Source: Kitasatospora phosalacinea
GTDB taxonomy: Bacteria; Actinomycetota; Actinomycetes; Streptomycetales; Streptomycetaceae
Length of the DNA stretch: 64,000 nucleotides
Assembly (NCBI RefSeq): GCF_000716545.1
Contig: NZ_JNWZ01000029.1
Location: forward strand, 28,763 to 92,762
Direction: 5' to 3'
Each line of letters starts with the position of its first letter. Position 1 is the first letter of the stretch. A program made the position numbers and the translations under genes. The notes beneath the pieces are model-generated. The model was not told where the DNA came from. It was given only the letters and a program-made list of their open reading frames with translations, and made no database searches. This document shows positions 36,079 to 45,687 of this stretch, one piece after another.

Positions 36079-37098
36079 TCAGCGGCCCTGCGGGCGCGGG
36101 ATCGGCAGGCGGGCCACCAGGTCGAGCACGACCTGCTCGACCGTGCGGCGGCTCAGCTGGGTCTCCGAGGTCGGCAGCAGGCGGTGGGCCAGCACCGGGG
36201 CGGCGAGCACCTGGATGTCGTCCGGGAGCACGTAGTCGCGGCCCTCCAGGGCGGCGTGCGCGCGGGCCGCGCGGACCAGGTGCAGGGTGGCCCGGGGGGA
36301 GGCGCCGAGCCGCAGTTCGGGGCTGGTGCGGGTGGCGGCGACCAGGTCGACGGCGTAGCGGCGGACCGGGTCGGCGACGTAGACGGTCTTCACCAGGTCG
36401 ATCAGCTTGAGCAGGTCGGAGGCGTGCGCGACCGGCTGCAGGTCGTCCAGCGGGTTGGCCGCGGAGTGCAGGTCCAGCATCGCGAACTCGGCCTCGGCGC
36501 TGGGGTAGCCGATCGAGACCCGGGCCATGAAGCGGTCGCGCTGCGCCTCGGGCAGGGCGTAGGTGCCCTCCATCTCCACCGGGTTCTGGGTGGCGATCAC
36601 CATGAACGGCGAGGGCAGCTCGTGGGTGGTGCCGTCGATGGTGACCTGGCGCTCCTCCATCGACTCCAGCAGCGCGGACTGGGTCTTCGGCGAGGCCCGG
36701 TTGATCTCGTCGCCGACCACGATCTGCGCGAAGATCGCGCCCGGCCGGAACTCGAAGTCCCGCTGGTGCTGGTCGAAGACGTTGGTGCCGGTCACGTCGG
36801 ACGGCAGCAGGTCGGGGGTGAACTGGATGCGGCGCACCGTGCAGTCCACCGAGCGGGCCAGCGCCTTGGCGAGCATGGTCTTGCCGACGCCCGGCACGTC
36901 CTCCAGCAGCAGGTGGCCTTCGGCGAGGAGCACCGTCAGGGCGATCCGGACCGCCTCCGGCTTGCCCTCGATCACGCTCTCCACGGACTTCCGGACCCGG
37001 TCGACCACCGCTGCCAGCTCCGCCATCCCGGCCGGTTCCCGCCGGTCCTGGCGGCCGGATTCCGGCTGATCCGTGCCCTGTCCGTTGATGGTCGTCAC
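36079..37098 (-). CDS. MoxR-family AAA+ ATPase
   Basis: 339 residues from GTG 37098 (GGGAG 7 nt upstream); the longer frame adds 29 residues without coding character. Walker [18 protein letters not shown], Walker [20 protein letters not shown], sensor 1 [24 protein letters not shown] and the lid domain with [16 protein letters not shown]. MoxR ATPases act as chaperones for membrane or metal-dependent complexes. First gene of moxR-DUF58-tgpA operon, reading away from the dcw cluster. Confidence 0.94.
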   Translation of the reverse strand: MTTINGQGTDQPESGRQDRREPAGMAELAAVVDRVRKSVESVIEGKPEAVRIALTVLLAEGHLLLEDVPGVGKTMLAKALARSVDCTVRRIQFTPDLLPSDVTGTNVFDQHQRDFEFRPGAIFAQIVVGDEINRASPKTQSALLESMEERQVTIDGTTHELPSPFMVIATQNPVEMEGTYALPEAQRDRFMARVSIGYPSAEAEFAMLDLHSAANPLDDLQPVAHASDLLKLIDLVKTVYVADPVRRYAVDLVAATRTSPELRLGASPRATLHLVRAARAHAALEGRDYVLPDDIQVLAAPVLAHRLLPTSETQLSRRTVEQVVLDLVARLPIPRPQGR

Positions 37099-37460
37099 CC
37101 GTACGCTCCCATGTTGCACAGTCGCCGGGCGGCTGGTTCGAGCCCGGCCCACCCCGAATACCTGGCGCATTCTTCCCTGTCCCACGGCCAGAAGTCACCC
37201 GGCCGGGCGACAACGCGAAGGCTGTCCCGGTTTGGGACGGGGAGCGGGCCGCCGCGGTTTCGGCCGGGCGGTCGGATCTCACGGGACGGACGCCCGCCGA
37301 CCGTCCGTCCCCGCCGTCCGTCCCGGCCGGTTCGCGCCGCTCGGACGGCTCCGCCCGGCGCGCCCGCCGGGCCCCGCGCCCCGTGCCCGGCGGCCGCCCG
37401 GAACCGGTCCGACCTGCGCGAACCGGTACGGCCGGCCGGGTGGTGCGCCGGAGCGGGGCG

Positions 37461-37488
37461 TTGACTGGCGGGGCGCGGGCGATAGGCT
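37461..37488 (+). promoter_or_regulatory. Housekeeping-type promoter of the dcw cluster
   Basis: TTGACT (37461-37466), 16-bp spacer, TAGGCT (37483-37488): the best sigma-70-like pair in the window. Transcript start would be near 37495, giving a 250-nt leader before rsmH. The 647-bp stretch 37099-37745 otherwise holds only a short GTCCC/GGGAC hairpin (37224-37238) and short GGACGG repeats; no mraZ or other gene is seen. Confidence 0.6.
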
Positions 37489-37745
37489 GCAGGCGCAGTG
37501 GAGCACGGCGGACGGCGTCCGGCAACCGGGCGGGCCGCCCTCCACGCCGGGTCGGCCCGTACGCGCGCACGCCGCCCGTGGCCTCCTCCCGCTCCGTGCC
37601 CACCTGGCGCACCTTCCCCGGTGCCGGGCGGTCGCTCCTTCCCCCGAGCGAGCGGGCGGGGACCACGGGCGGCGTGCGTCCCGGCCCGCCCGGTGCGCGA
37701 GAATGGCCCGGCCACACCGCACCTGAGGAAGGGCCCCGCCCCCGT

Positions 37746-38714
37746 ATGAGTACCGACAGCCCCGCCCCCCGGCACATCCCGGTGATGCTGGAGCGCTGCC
37801 TGGACGCCCTCGCTCCGGCGATCTCGGCGCCCGGCGCCGTCGTGGTGGACGCCACCCTGGGCCTGGGCGGCCACAGCGAGGCCCTGCTGACCCGCTTCCC
37901 GGACGTCCGCCTGATCGCCGTCGACCGCGACCCGCAGGCCCTGGAGCTCTCCGCCGAGCGGCTCGCCCGGTTCGGCGACCGGGCCACCCTGGTGCACGCC
38001 GTGTACGACGAGATCCCGCGCGTGCTGGACGAGTTGGACGTCCCCGAGGTGCACGGCGTGCTGTTCGACCTCGGCGTCTCCTCGATGCAGCTGGACGAGG
38101 CCGACCGCGGCTTCGCCTACGCCCAGGACGCCCCGCTGGACATGCGGATGGACCAGACCCGCGGCATCTCCGCCGCCGAGGTGCTCAACACCTACAGCCA
38201 CGGCGACCTGGCCCGGATCCTCAAGGTGTACGGCGAGGAGCGGTTCGCCGGGAAGATCGCCTCCGCGGTGCTGCGCGAGCGCGAGCGGGAACCGTTCAGC
38301 ACCAGCGCTCGTCTTGTGGAGTTGGTCCGCAACGCCATCCCGGCGGCCACCCGGCGCACCGGCGGCAACCCCGCCAAGCGGACCTTCCAGGCGCTGCGGA
38401 TCGAGGTCAACGGCGAGCTGGAGGTGCTGGACCGGGCCATCCCCGGCGCGCTGGACGCCCTCGCGGTGGGCGGCCGGATCGTGGTGATGTCCTACCAGTC
38501 GCTGGAGGACCGCCTGGTCAAGCAGTACTTCCAGGCCGGCGCCACCTCCACCGCCCCGCCGGGCCTGCCGGTGGTCCCCGAGGAGCTCCAGCCCTGGCTG
38601 AAACTCCTCACCCGCGGTGCCGAACTGGCCACCGAGGAGGAGATCGAGGAGAACCGGCGCGCCGCGCCCGTACGGCTGCGCGTGGCGGAGAGGATCAGAC
38701 GGACCCGGAGGTAG
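37746..38714 (+). CDS. rsmH: 16S rRNA (cytosine-1402-N4)-methyltransferase RsmH
   Basis: 322 residues, formerly Mra[14 protein letters not shown] start, SAM motif [42 protein letters not shown] and PLDMRMD, then [19 protein letters not shown] and [16 protein letters not shown] are all family landmarks. It methylates C1402 in the ribosomal P site. First gene of the dcw cluster. ATG 37746; GAGGAAGGG lies somewhat far upstream (about 14 nt). Confidence 0.97.
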   Translation: MSTDSPAPRHIPVMLERCLDALAPAISAPGAVVVDATLGLGGHSEALLTRFPDVRLIAVDRDPQALELSAERLARFGDRATLVHAVYDEIPRVLDELDVPEVHGVLFDLGVSSMQLDEADRGFAYAQDAPLDMRMDQTRGISAAEVLNTYSHGDLARILKVYGEERFAGKIASAVLREREREPFSTSARLVELVRNAIPAATRRTGGNPAKRTFQALRIEVNGELEVLDRAIPGALDALAVGGRIVVMSYQSLEDRLVKQYFQAGATSTAPPGLPVVPEELQPWLKLLTRGAELATEEEIEENRRAAPVRLRVAERIRRTRR

Positions 38715-38753
38715 CCAGCCGCCGGGAGCAGCGGAGCGAAGGGGAGTGGAGCG

Positions 38754-39308
38754 GTGCCGGTGGCCGGCGAGCGGACCCGGGGGAGCGTCCCCGGGCAGGG
38801 GGGCAGGGCGCGGATCACCGTCCGGCCCGGAGCGCGCTCGATGCGGGGGCGCACCCCGTTCGCGGTGCTGGTGGTCGCCCTGCTGTCGGCCGGGCTGCTC
38901 GGGCTGCTGATGCTCAACACCGCCCTGAACGAAGGGGCGTTCACCCTCTCCCGGCTCAAGAAGCAGACCACCGAGGCCACCGACCAGCAGCAGACCCTGC
39001 AGCAGCAGATCGCCGAGCAGTCCGCGCCCGACGCGCTGGAGCGGCGGGCCCGCGAGCTCGGCATGGTCCCCGGCGGCGACCCGGCCTTCCTCAACCCGGA
39101 CGGCACGGTCACCGGCAAGGGCAGGCCCGCCGAGGACAGGCCGCCGGTGCCGCGCCCCAGCGCCGCCCCGTCCGCCTCCGCCGACCCCTCCGCGTCCGGC
39201 TCCGCGTCCGGTTCCGCCTCGCCCTCGCCGGGCGCGGGCCCCGCCGACCCCGGCATCGACCTCGCCCCCGCACCGCCGGCCAGCCCGTCCGCCGGGGCGC
39301 AGCGGTGA
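38754..39308 (+). CDS. ftsL: FtsL-like septum formation initiator
   Basis: 184 residues from GTG 38754. Cytosolic basic N-terminus, one membrane helix (FAVLVVALLSAGLLGLLMLN, about 36-55), then a coiled coil (RLKKQTTEATDQQQTLQQQIAEQS) and the DALERRARELGMVP motif typical of FtsL/DivIC proteins. The last 60 residues are Ser/Pro/Ala-rich and disordered (SASGSASGSASPSPG). Bridges FtsQ and FtsW/FtsI in the divisome. Its stop overlaps the ftsI start (GTGA). Confidence 0.9.
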   Translation: MPVAGERTRGSVPGQGGRARITVRPGARSMRGRTPFAVLVVALLSAGLLGLLMLNTALNEGAFTLSRLKKQTTEATDQQQTLQQQIAEQSAPDALERRARELGMVPGGDPAFLNPDGTVTGKGRPAEDRPPVPRPSAAPSASADPSASGSASGSASPSPGAGPADPGIDLAPAPPASPSAGAQR

Positions 39309-41566
39309 GCCGCCCGCCCGGCGACGCCCCCCGCCCGCGCCGCACCCCGCCCGCCGGCTCCGGCCGTCCCGCCGCGGGCTCGGGCCGTCCCGCCGCGGGC
39401 TCGGGCCGTCCCGCCGCGGGCTCGGGCCGTTCGGCCTCCGGCCGCTCCGCCGCGTCCCGGCAGGGCTCCGGCACGTCCGGCTCCGGCCGTCCCGCCGAGC
39501 AGCCGCCGCGCCGCCGGGTCGGCGAACCGCGTCGCACCGCCGACGGCGCCCCCGCCCGCCCGTCCCGGCCGCGGGCCGCCGCCGGGCACCGGGAGGTCGC
39601 CCCGCCGCGCCCCAGCGCCCGCCCGGCCCGCCGCCCCGGCCCGCCGCGCCGCCCCGCCCCGTCCGGGCCGCGGACCATCAAGCTGGCCGACCCGCGGCGC
39701 CGGCTGCGGCTGGTGACGGTCTGCCTGCTGCTGGTCTTCGCGATCTTCGCGGGCCGGCTGGTGCAGCTGCAGCTGCTGGACTCCGACGCGCTGGCCGCCG
39801 CCGCGGGCGCCAACAAGTACGTGCGGGTGTCGCTGCCCGCCGAGCGCGGCTCGATCACCGCCGCGGACGGCACCGTGCTGGCCACCTCGGTCGACGCGTA
39901 CGACATCACCGCCGACCCGACCATGTTCACCCCGGAGGCGACCCACCTGCCGGACGCCCCGGAGCAGGCCGCGGCGCTGCTGGCACCGGTCCTCGGGCAG
40001 CCGAAGGAGAAGCTGGCCGAGAAGCTGCACCCGAACAGCAAGAACCCGAAGAGCCAGTACGCGCTGCTGATGGCCCGGCAGTCCCCGGAGACCAAGAACC
40101 AGATCGCCGACCTGAAGTCCGCGCTGGCCAAGCAGGTGGACACCGCGGCCTGCCGCGCCCAGACCCAGCTGCTCAAGAAGCCCGCCGACAAGGGCGGCCG
40201 GCAGTTCCTGGACACCGCCTGCGTGAACCCGCTGGCCGGGCTGTTCTGGGACCAGTCGACCCGGCGCAGCTACCCGGCGGGCGGCCTGGCCGCCAACCTG
40301 GTCGGCTTCGTCAACGCGGAGGGCGTCGGCACCGGCGGCCTGGAGCTGCAGTACCAGCAGCAGCTGGCCGGGCAGGACGGGCACTCCACGTACGCCTCGG
40401 CGGGCGGCAACCGGGTCGCCACCGCGGGCGGCGCCCGGCAGGACCCGGTGCCCGGCAGCGATCTGCGGCTGACCGTGGACCCGGACATCCAGTGGGCGGC
40501 CCAGCGCGCCATCACCGACCAGGTCGCCAACGCCGGGGCGGAGAAGGGCTACGTGGTCGTCCAGGACGTGAAGACCGGCCAGGTGCTGGCGATGGCCGCC
40601 TCGCCCGGCTTCGACCCGAACGACCTGGCCTCGGCCCGCGCCGACCAGCTCGGCAACGCCGCCCTCCAGGACGCGTACGAGCCCGGCTCCACCGCGAAGC
40701 TGATGACCATGGCGGCGGTGCTGGACACCGGCAAGGCGGACTGGGACACCCACGTGGAGGTGCCCAACACGCTGCAGCGGGCGGACCGGGTGTTCCACGA
40801 CGACGTGGACCACGAGACCTGGTACCTGACCCTGGCGGGCGTGCTCGCCAAGTCCTCCAACATCGGCACCATCGAGGCGGCCGAGCACCTGGGCGCCACC
40901 CAGGCCGAGTCCAACAAGGTGCTGGCCGACTACCTGGACCGGTTCGGCATCGGCAAGCCCAGCGGCCTGGGCTTCCCCGGCGAGACCCGCGGCATCCTGG
41001 CCAAGCCCGAGGACTGGAGCGGCTCGCAGCAGTACACCATCCCGTTCGGCCAGGGCCTGTCGGTGAACGCCCTGCAGGCCACCTCGGTGTTCTCCACCAT
41101 CGCCAACGGCGGCGTGCGGGTCGCCCCCAGCCTGCTGGCCGGGACCACCGGCCCGGACGGGAAGTTCACCCCGGCGCCCGCCGGGGCGCAGAACCGGGTG
41201 GTGTCCGAGCGGACCGCGAAGACGCTGACCGAGATGCTGGAGTCCGTCGTCACCGACGAGCAGGGCACCGGCAACACCGCGAAGATCCCGGGCTACCGGG
41301 TGGCCGGCAAGACCGGCACCGCGAACCGGGTGGACCCGAAGACCGGCAAGTACTCCGGGTACACCGCCTCCTTCATCGGCTTCGCACCGGCGGACCAGCC
41401 CCGGGTGACGGTCTCCTGCGTCATCCAGGACCCGGTCAACGGCCACTTCGGCGGGCAGCTGTGCGGGCCCGTCTTCAAGCAGGTGATGGAGTTCACCCTC
41501 AAGACCCTCCAGGTCCCGCCGAGCGGCAGCGAGGCGCCGAACCTGCCCGTCGACTGGAAACCCTGA
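39305..41566 (+). CDS. ftsI: Septal peptidoglycan transpeptidase FtsI (PBP3-type)
   Basis: 753 residues, long because of an about 130-residue Arg/Pro/Gly-rich cytosolic N-terminus that contains repeats of GSGRPAA. Membrane helix RLVTVCLLLVFAIFAGRLVQLQ about 140-160, dimerisation domain (PAERGSITAADGTVLATS), and transpeptidase domain with SxxK in EPGSTAKLMT, SxN in AKSSNIG and KTG in AGKTGTANR. Four cysteines lie outside. It cross-links septal peptidoglycan with FtsW. Start overlaps ftsL (GTGA). Confidence 0.96.
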   Translation: MSRPPGDAPRPRRTPPAGSGRPAAGSGRPAAGSGRPAAGSGRSASGRSAASRQGSGTSGSGRPAEQPPRRRVGEPRRTADGAPARPSRPRAAAGHREVAPPRPSARPARRPGPPRRPAPSGPRTIKLADPRRRLRLVTVCLLLVFAIFAGRLVQLQLLDSDALAAAAGANKYVRVSLPAERGSITAADGTVLATSVDAYDITADPTMFTPEATHLPDAPEQAAALLAPVLGQPKEKLAEKLHPNSKNPKSQYALLMARQSPETKNQIADLKSALAKQVDTAACRAQTQLLKKPADKGGRQFLDTACVNPLAGLFWDQSTRRSYPAGGLAANLVGFVNAEGVGTGGLELQYQQQLAGQDGHSTYASAGGNRVATAGGARQDPVPGSDLRLTVDPDIQWAAQRAITDQVANAGAEKGYVVVQDVKTGQVLAMAASPGFDPNDLASARADQLGNAALQDAYEPGSTAKLMTMAAVLDTGKADWDTHVEVPNTLQRADRVFHDDVDHETWYLTLAGVLAKSSNIGTIEAAEHLGATQAESNKVLADYLDRFGIGKPSGLGFPGETRGILAKPEDWSGSQQYTIPFGQGLSVNALQATSVFSTIANGGVRVAPSLLAGTTGPDGKFTPAPAGAQNRVVSERTAKTLTEMLESVVTDEQGTGNTAKIPGYRVAGKTGTANRVDPKTGKYSGYTASFIGFAPADQPRVTVSCVIQDPVNGHFGGQLCGPVFKQVMEFTLKTLQVPPSGSEAPNLPVDWKP
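39356..39436 (+). repeat. 21-bp tandem repeat in ftsI 5-prime end
   Basis: About 3.9 copies of GGCTCGGGCCGTCCCGCCGC plus G: units 39356-39376, 39377-39397, 39398-39418 and a partial 39419-39436. In frame, each unit encodes GSGRPAA. Copy number is likely to vary between strains by slippage. Confidence 0.9.
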
Positions 41567-41653
41567 GATGAGCGACACCCCCCGGCGCGCGCAGCGCCCT
41601 GTGAGCAGCGTCACGGAGCAGGCCCGGTTTGGCCCCGGGGGGCGCGGGGCCGA

Positions 41654-41659
41654 TAGCCT
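41654..41659 (+). promoter_or_regulatory. -10 element before murE, leaderless geometry
   Basis: TAGCCT ends 7 nt before GTG 41667. It lies in the 100-bp ftsI-murE gap, the only gap larger than a few bases between rsmH-ftsL and murD-ftsW, so an internal promoter is plausible. Confidence 0.45.
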
Positions 41660-41666
41660 TCCGGCC

Positions 41667-43229
41667 GTGCCGAAACCCGAACAAACCCCCGCGAGCCCGC
41701 CCCGCCCCAGCCGCACCGCGGCGCTGCCCCTGGCCGAGGCGGCCAGGCTGCTCGGACTGGCCCCCGCCGAGGGCCCCGAGACCGCCGGGCTCGAAGTCAC
41801 CGGCGTCACCCACGACTCCCGGGCGGTGCGGCCCGGCGACGTGTACGTGGCCTTCCCCGGTGCCAACCACCACGGCGCGGCGTTCGCCGCCGCGGCCGCC
41901 GCGTCCGGCGCGGTCGCGGTGCTCACCGACGCCGCCGGGGCCGAACTCGCCGCCGGCGCGGGCGTCCCGCTGCTGGTGGTGGACAGCCCGCGCGAGGCGA
42001 TGGGCCCGCTGGCCGCCGCGGTCTACGGGGCGCCCAGCGAGAGCATGCTGATGATCGGTCTGACCGGCACCAACGGCAAGACCACCACCTCGTACCTGGT
42101 CGAGGGCGGCCTGCGCGGGGCTGGCCGGCTGGCCGGCGTGATCGGCACCGTCGAGATGCGGGTCGGCGAGGAGCGGGTCAAGTCCGAGCGCACCACCCCC
42201 GAGGCCACCGAACTGCACGCCGTGCTCGGCGTGATGCGCGAGGCCGGCGCGGACGCGGTGGTGATGGAGGTCTCCAGCCACGCGCTGGTGTACGGCCGCA
42301 CCGACGGCGTGGTCTACGACGTCGCGCTGTTCAACAACCTGACGCCGGAGCACCTCGACTTCCACCCCGACATGGAGGACTACTACCGGGCCAAGGCCCG
42401 GCTGTTCGAGCCCGGCAAGTCCCGCCACGGCGTCGCCAACCGGGACGACTCCTACGGCCGCCGGCTGGCCGGCGAGGCCCGGATCCCGATGACCACCTTC
42501 TCCGCGTCCGGCGACCCGGCCGCCGACTGGCGCGCCGTCGACGTCCAGCCCGGCCCGGCCGGCTCCACGTTCCGGGTGGTCGGCCCGAACGGCGAGCAGG
42601 CCGAGGCCGCGGTGCCGCTGCCCGGCCCGTTCAACGTCTCCAACGCGCTCGGCGCGATCACCGTGCTGGTCACCGCGGGCGTCGACCTGGACGCCGCGGT
42701 CGCCGGGGTGGCCGCCGTCCCCGGCGTGCCCGGCCGGATGGAGAAGGTCGAGGCCGGCCAGGACTACGTCGCCGTGGTCGACTACGCGCACAAGCCGGAC
42801 GCGCTCAGCTCCGTCCTCGCCTCGCTGCGCGAGGTCACCAAGGGCCGGCTGCACGTCGTCGTCGGCTGCGGCGGCGACCGCGACCCGTACAAGCGCGCCC
42901 CGATGGGTGCCATCGCCGCCCGGCTCGCCGACACCGCCGTCCTCACCAGCGACAACCCGCGCTCCGAGGACGCGCTGACGATCCTCGCCACCATGCTCAC
43001 CGGCGCCGCCGAGGTGCCCGAGGAGGAGCGCGGCGAGGTGCTCGCCGTCCCCGACCGGAGCGAGGCGATCGCCCTGGCCGTGGCCCGCGCGCACAGCGGG
43101 GACACCGTGCTGGTGGCGGGCAAGGGCCACGAGTTGGGCCAGTACGTGAAGGGCGAGGTCCGCCCGTTCGACGACCGCCAGGTCCTGCGGACCGCGATCG
43201 AGCGCCAGATCATGGAGGTTGACCGGTGA
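41667..43229 (+). CDS. murE: UDP-MurNAc-tripeptide synthetase MurE
   Basis: 520 residues from GTG 41667; ATG 41568 in the same frame is possible (553 residues) but would put the -10 element inside the gene and add a low-complexity leader. ATP motif [31 protein letters not shown], and TSDNPRSED, whose DNPR motif is linked to adding diaminopimelic acid (Streptomyces use the LL form). Cytosolic, third amino acid step of peptidoglycan precursor synthesis. Stop overlaps murF start. Confidence 0.95.
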   Translation: MPKPEQTPASPPRPSRTAALPLAEAARLLGLAPAEGPETAGLEVTGVTHDSRAVRPGDVYVAFPGANHHGAAFAAAAAASGAVAVLTDAAGAELAAGAGVPLLVVDSPREAMGPLAAAVYGAPSESMLMIGLTGTNGKTTTSYLVEGGLRGAGRLAGVIGTVEMRVGEERVKSERTTPEATELHAVLGVMREAGADAVVMEVSSHALVYGRTDGVVYDVALFNNLTPEHLDFHPDMEDYYRAKARLFEPGKSRHGVANRDDSYGRRLAGEARIPMTTFSASGDPAADWRAVDVQPGPAGSTFRVVGPNGEQAEAAVPLPGPFNVSNALGAITVLVTAGVDLDAAVAGVAAVPGVPGRMEKVEAGQDYVAVVDYAHKPDALSSVLASLREVTKGRLHVVVGCGGDRDPYKRAPMGAIAARLADTAVLTSDNPRSEDALTILATMLTGAAEVPEEERGEVLAVPDRSEAIALAVARAHSGDTVLVAGKGHELGQYVKGEVRPFDDRQVLRTAIERQIMEVDR

Positions 43230-44629
43230 TTGCTCTGACCCTGGACGAGGCGGCGCGGGCCGTCGGCGGGACGCTCGACAGCGCGGACCCGCAGGCGTCG
43301 ATCACCGGCGCGGTGGTCACCGACAACCGGCAGATCGAGCCCGGCGGGCTGTTCGTCTGCGTGGCCGGCGAGCGCGTCGACGGCCACGACTTCGCGGCGA
43401 AGGCCGTCGCCGACGGCGCGGTCGCGGTGCTCGCCACCCGGCCCGTCGGCGTGCCCGCGATCCTGGTGGACGACGTGGTGGTCGCGCTCGGGCGGCTCGC
43501 CCGCGCCGTGGTCGCCCGCTCCGCCGACGTGCGGATCGTCGGCCTGACCGGCTCGGCCGGCAAGACCTCCACCAAGGACCTGATCGGCCAACTGCTGTCC
43601 AAGCACGGCGAGACGGTCTTCCCGGCCGGTTCGCACAACAACGAGATCGGCCACCCGCTGACCGCCCTGCGGATCGCCCCGACGACCCGTCACCTGGTGA
43701 TGGAGATGGGCGCCCGGCACAAGGGCGACATCGAGTACCTGACCGGCATCACCCCGCCCACCGTCGGGCTCGTCCTCAACATCGGCACCGCCCACCTCGG
43801 CGAGTTCGGTTCCCGCGAGGCCATCGCCGAGGCCAAGGGCGAGATGGTGGAGGCCCTCTCGCCCGAGGGCGTCGCCGTCCTCAACGCCGACGACCCGCTG
43901 GTGCGCGCGATGAGCAGCCGCACCAGGGCGCGGGTCGTGCTGTTCGGCGAGTCCCCGGACGCGCACGTCCGCGCCACGGACGTTCGCCTGGACGCCACCG
44001 GGCGGCCGCAGTTCACGCTCAGCACCCCGGCCGGTTCCGCACCCGTGCGGCTGCGCCTGTACGGTGAGCACCACGTCTCGAACGCCCTCGCCGCCGCCGC
44101 GGTGGCGGTGGAGCTCGGGATGCCCGTCGACCGCGTCGCCGAAGCACTCAGCGAGGCGGGTGCGCTGTCCCGCTGGCGCATGGAGGTGGTCGACCGGGCC
44201 GATGGCCTCACCGTCGTCAACGACGCCTACAACGCGAACCCGGAGTCCGTGCGGGCCGCGCTGCGGACCCTGGCGACGATGGCGGGCACCGGCCCGGAGC
44301 GCCGCCGCACCTGGGCGGTGCTCGGTGAGATGCGGGAGCTCGGCGAGGACAGCCTCGACGAGCACGACGCCATCGGACGGCTCGCGGTACGGCTCGACAT
44401 CACCAAGCTGGTGGCGGTCGGCGGACGCGAGGCGGCCCGGATGGAACTGGGCGCGAGGAACGAAGGTTCGTGGGGTGAGGAGTCGGTGCTGGTGTCCGAC
44501 GCGGACGCGGCGATCGAGCTGCTGCGCAGTCAGGTGCGGCCGGGGGACGTGGTCCTGGTGAAGGCCTCCCGTTCGGTGGGTCTGGAGAAGGTCGCCGAGG
44601 CGCTGCTCGCGGACGGTGCCGCGAAGTGA
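43226..44629 (+). CDS. murF: UDP-MurNAc-pentapeptide synthetase MurF
   Basis: 467 residues. ATP-binding [19 protein letters not shown], the N-terminal uridine-binding region ([20 protein letters not shown]) and [17 protein letters not shown] in the C-terminal domain. Adds D-Ala-D-Ala to the UDP-MurNAc-tripeptide. Overlaps both neighbours by 4 bases (GTGA). Confidence 0.97.
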   Translation: MIALTLDEAARAVGGTLDSADPQASITGAVVTDNRQIEPGGLFVCVAGERVDGHDFAAKAVADGAVAVLATRPVGVPAILVDDVVVALGRLARAVVARSADVRIVGLTGSAGKTSTKDLIGQLLSKHGETVFPAGSHNNEIGHPLTALRIAPTTRHLVMEMGARHKGDIEYLTGITPPTVGLVLNIGTAHLGEFGSREAIAEAKGEMVEALSPEGVAVLNADDPLVRAMSSRTRARVVLFGESPDAHVRATDVRLDATGRPQFTLSTPAGSAPVRLRLYGEHHVSNALAAAAVAVELGMPVDRVAEALSEAGALSRWRMEVVDRADGLTVVNDAYNANPESVRAALRTLATMAGTGPERRRTWAVLGEMRELGEDSLDEHDAIGRLAVRLDITKLVAVGGREAARMELGARNEGSWGEESVLVSDADAAIELLRSQVRPGDVVLVKASRSVGLEKVAEALLADGAAK

Positions 44630-45687
44630 AGCAGATCCTGTTCTCCGGCATGATCGGCCTGGTGCTGACCCTGCTCGGCACCCCCGCGCTGATCAAGGTG
44701 CTCGCCCGGCACGGCTACGGCCAGTACATCCGCGACGACGGCCCCAAGGCGCACCACAGCAAGAAGGGCACGCCCACGATGGGCGGCATCGCCTTCATCC
44801 TGGCCACCCTGATCGCCTACTTCGCGACCAAGGCGATAACGGGCGAAATGCCCAGTGCCTCCGGCCTGCTGGTGCTGTTCCTGACGGCGGGCCTCGGCCT
44901 GGTCGGCTTCCTGGACGACTACATCAAGGTCGTCAAGCGCCGCTCGCTGGGCCTGCGGGCCAAGGCGAAGCTGCTCGGCCAGTCCTTCGTCGCGCTGGCC
45001 TTCGCCATCCTGGCGATGCAGTTCAGCGACAGCCGCGGCCTGACCCCCGCCTCCACCAAGCTGTCCTTCGTGCAGGACTCCGGCTGGGCGATCGGCCCGG
45101 TGCTGTTCGTCATCTGGGCCTACTTCATGATCGCCGCGATGTCGAACGGCGTGAACCTGACGGACGGTCTGGACGGCCTGGCCACCGGCGCCTCGGTGAT
45201 GGTCTTCGGCGCCTACACCTTCATCGGCCTCTGGGAGCACGGCCAGAACTGCGCCTACGCGATCAAGGCCACCGCCTCCTGCTACGACGTCCGCGACCCG
45301 CTGGACCTCGCGGTGGTCGCCGCCGCGCTGATGGGCTCCTGCTTCGGCTTCCTGTGGTGGAACACCTCGCCCGCGAAGATCTTCATGGGCGACACCGGCT
45401 CGCTGGCCCTCGGCGGCGCGCTGGCCGGCCTCGCCATCGTCTCCCGCACCGAGTTGCTGCTCGCCATCCTCGGCGGCCTGTTCGTGATCATCACCCTTTC
45501 GGTGATCATCCAGGTCGGCTCGTTCCGGATGACCGGCAAGCGCGTTTTCAAGATGGCGCCGCTCCAGCACCACTTCGAGCTCAAGGGCTGGAGCGAAGTC
45601 CTGATCGTGGTCCGGTTCTGGATCATCCAGGGCCTGTGCGTCGCCGTCGGACTCGGACTCTTCTACGCGGGATGGGTGACCGGATGA
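44626..45687 (+). CDS. mraY: Phospho-MurNAc-pentapeptide translocase MraY
   Basis: 353 residues with about ten membrane helices. Signature stretches: [40 protein letters not shown] with the catalytic Asp pair, [13 protein letters not shown], and [12 protein letters not shown], then [13 protein letters not shown] near the end. Transfers phospho-MurNAc-pentapeptide onto undecaprenyl phosphate to form lipid I. GTGA overlap with murF, ATGA with murD. Confidence 0.97.
   Translation: MKQILFSGMIGLVLTLLGTPALIKVLARHGYGQYIRDDGPKAHHSKKGTPTMGGIAFILATLIAYFATKAITGEMPSASGLLVLFLTAGLGLVGFLDDYIKVVKRRSLGLRAKAKLLGQSFVALAFAILAMQFSDSRGLTPASTKLSFVQDSGWAIGPVLFVIWAYFMIAAMSNGVNLTDGLDGLATGASVMVFGAYTFIGLWEHGQNCAYAIKATASCYDVRDPLDLAVVAAALMGSCFGFLWWNTSPAKIFMGDTGSLALGGALAGLAIVSRTELLLAILGGLFVIITLSVIIQVGSFRMTGKRVFKMAPLQHHFELKGWSEVLIVVRFWIIQGLCVAVGLGLFYAGWVTG

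Noticed and set aside
37099..37745. Possible RNase P RNA or other structured RNA gene in the rsmH upstream gap
   Set aside because: The conserved GAGGAAAGTCCG core of RNase P RNA was looked for and is absent; no other known RNA landmark was seen.
37498..37749. Possible small upstream gene (83 codons) ending ATGA into rsmH
   Set aside because: Third-position G/C is clearly lower than in neighbouring genes and the product is Arg/Pro-rich with no ribosome site; treated as leader.
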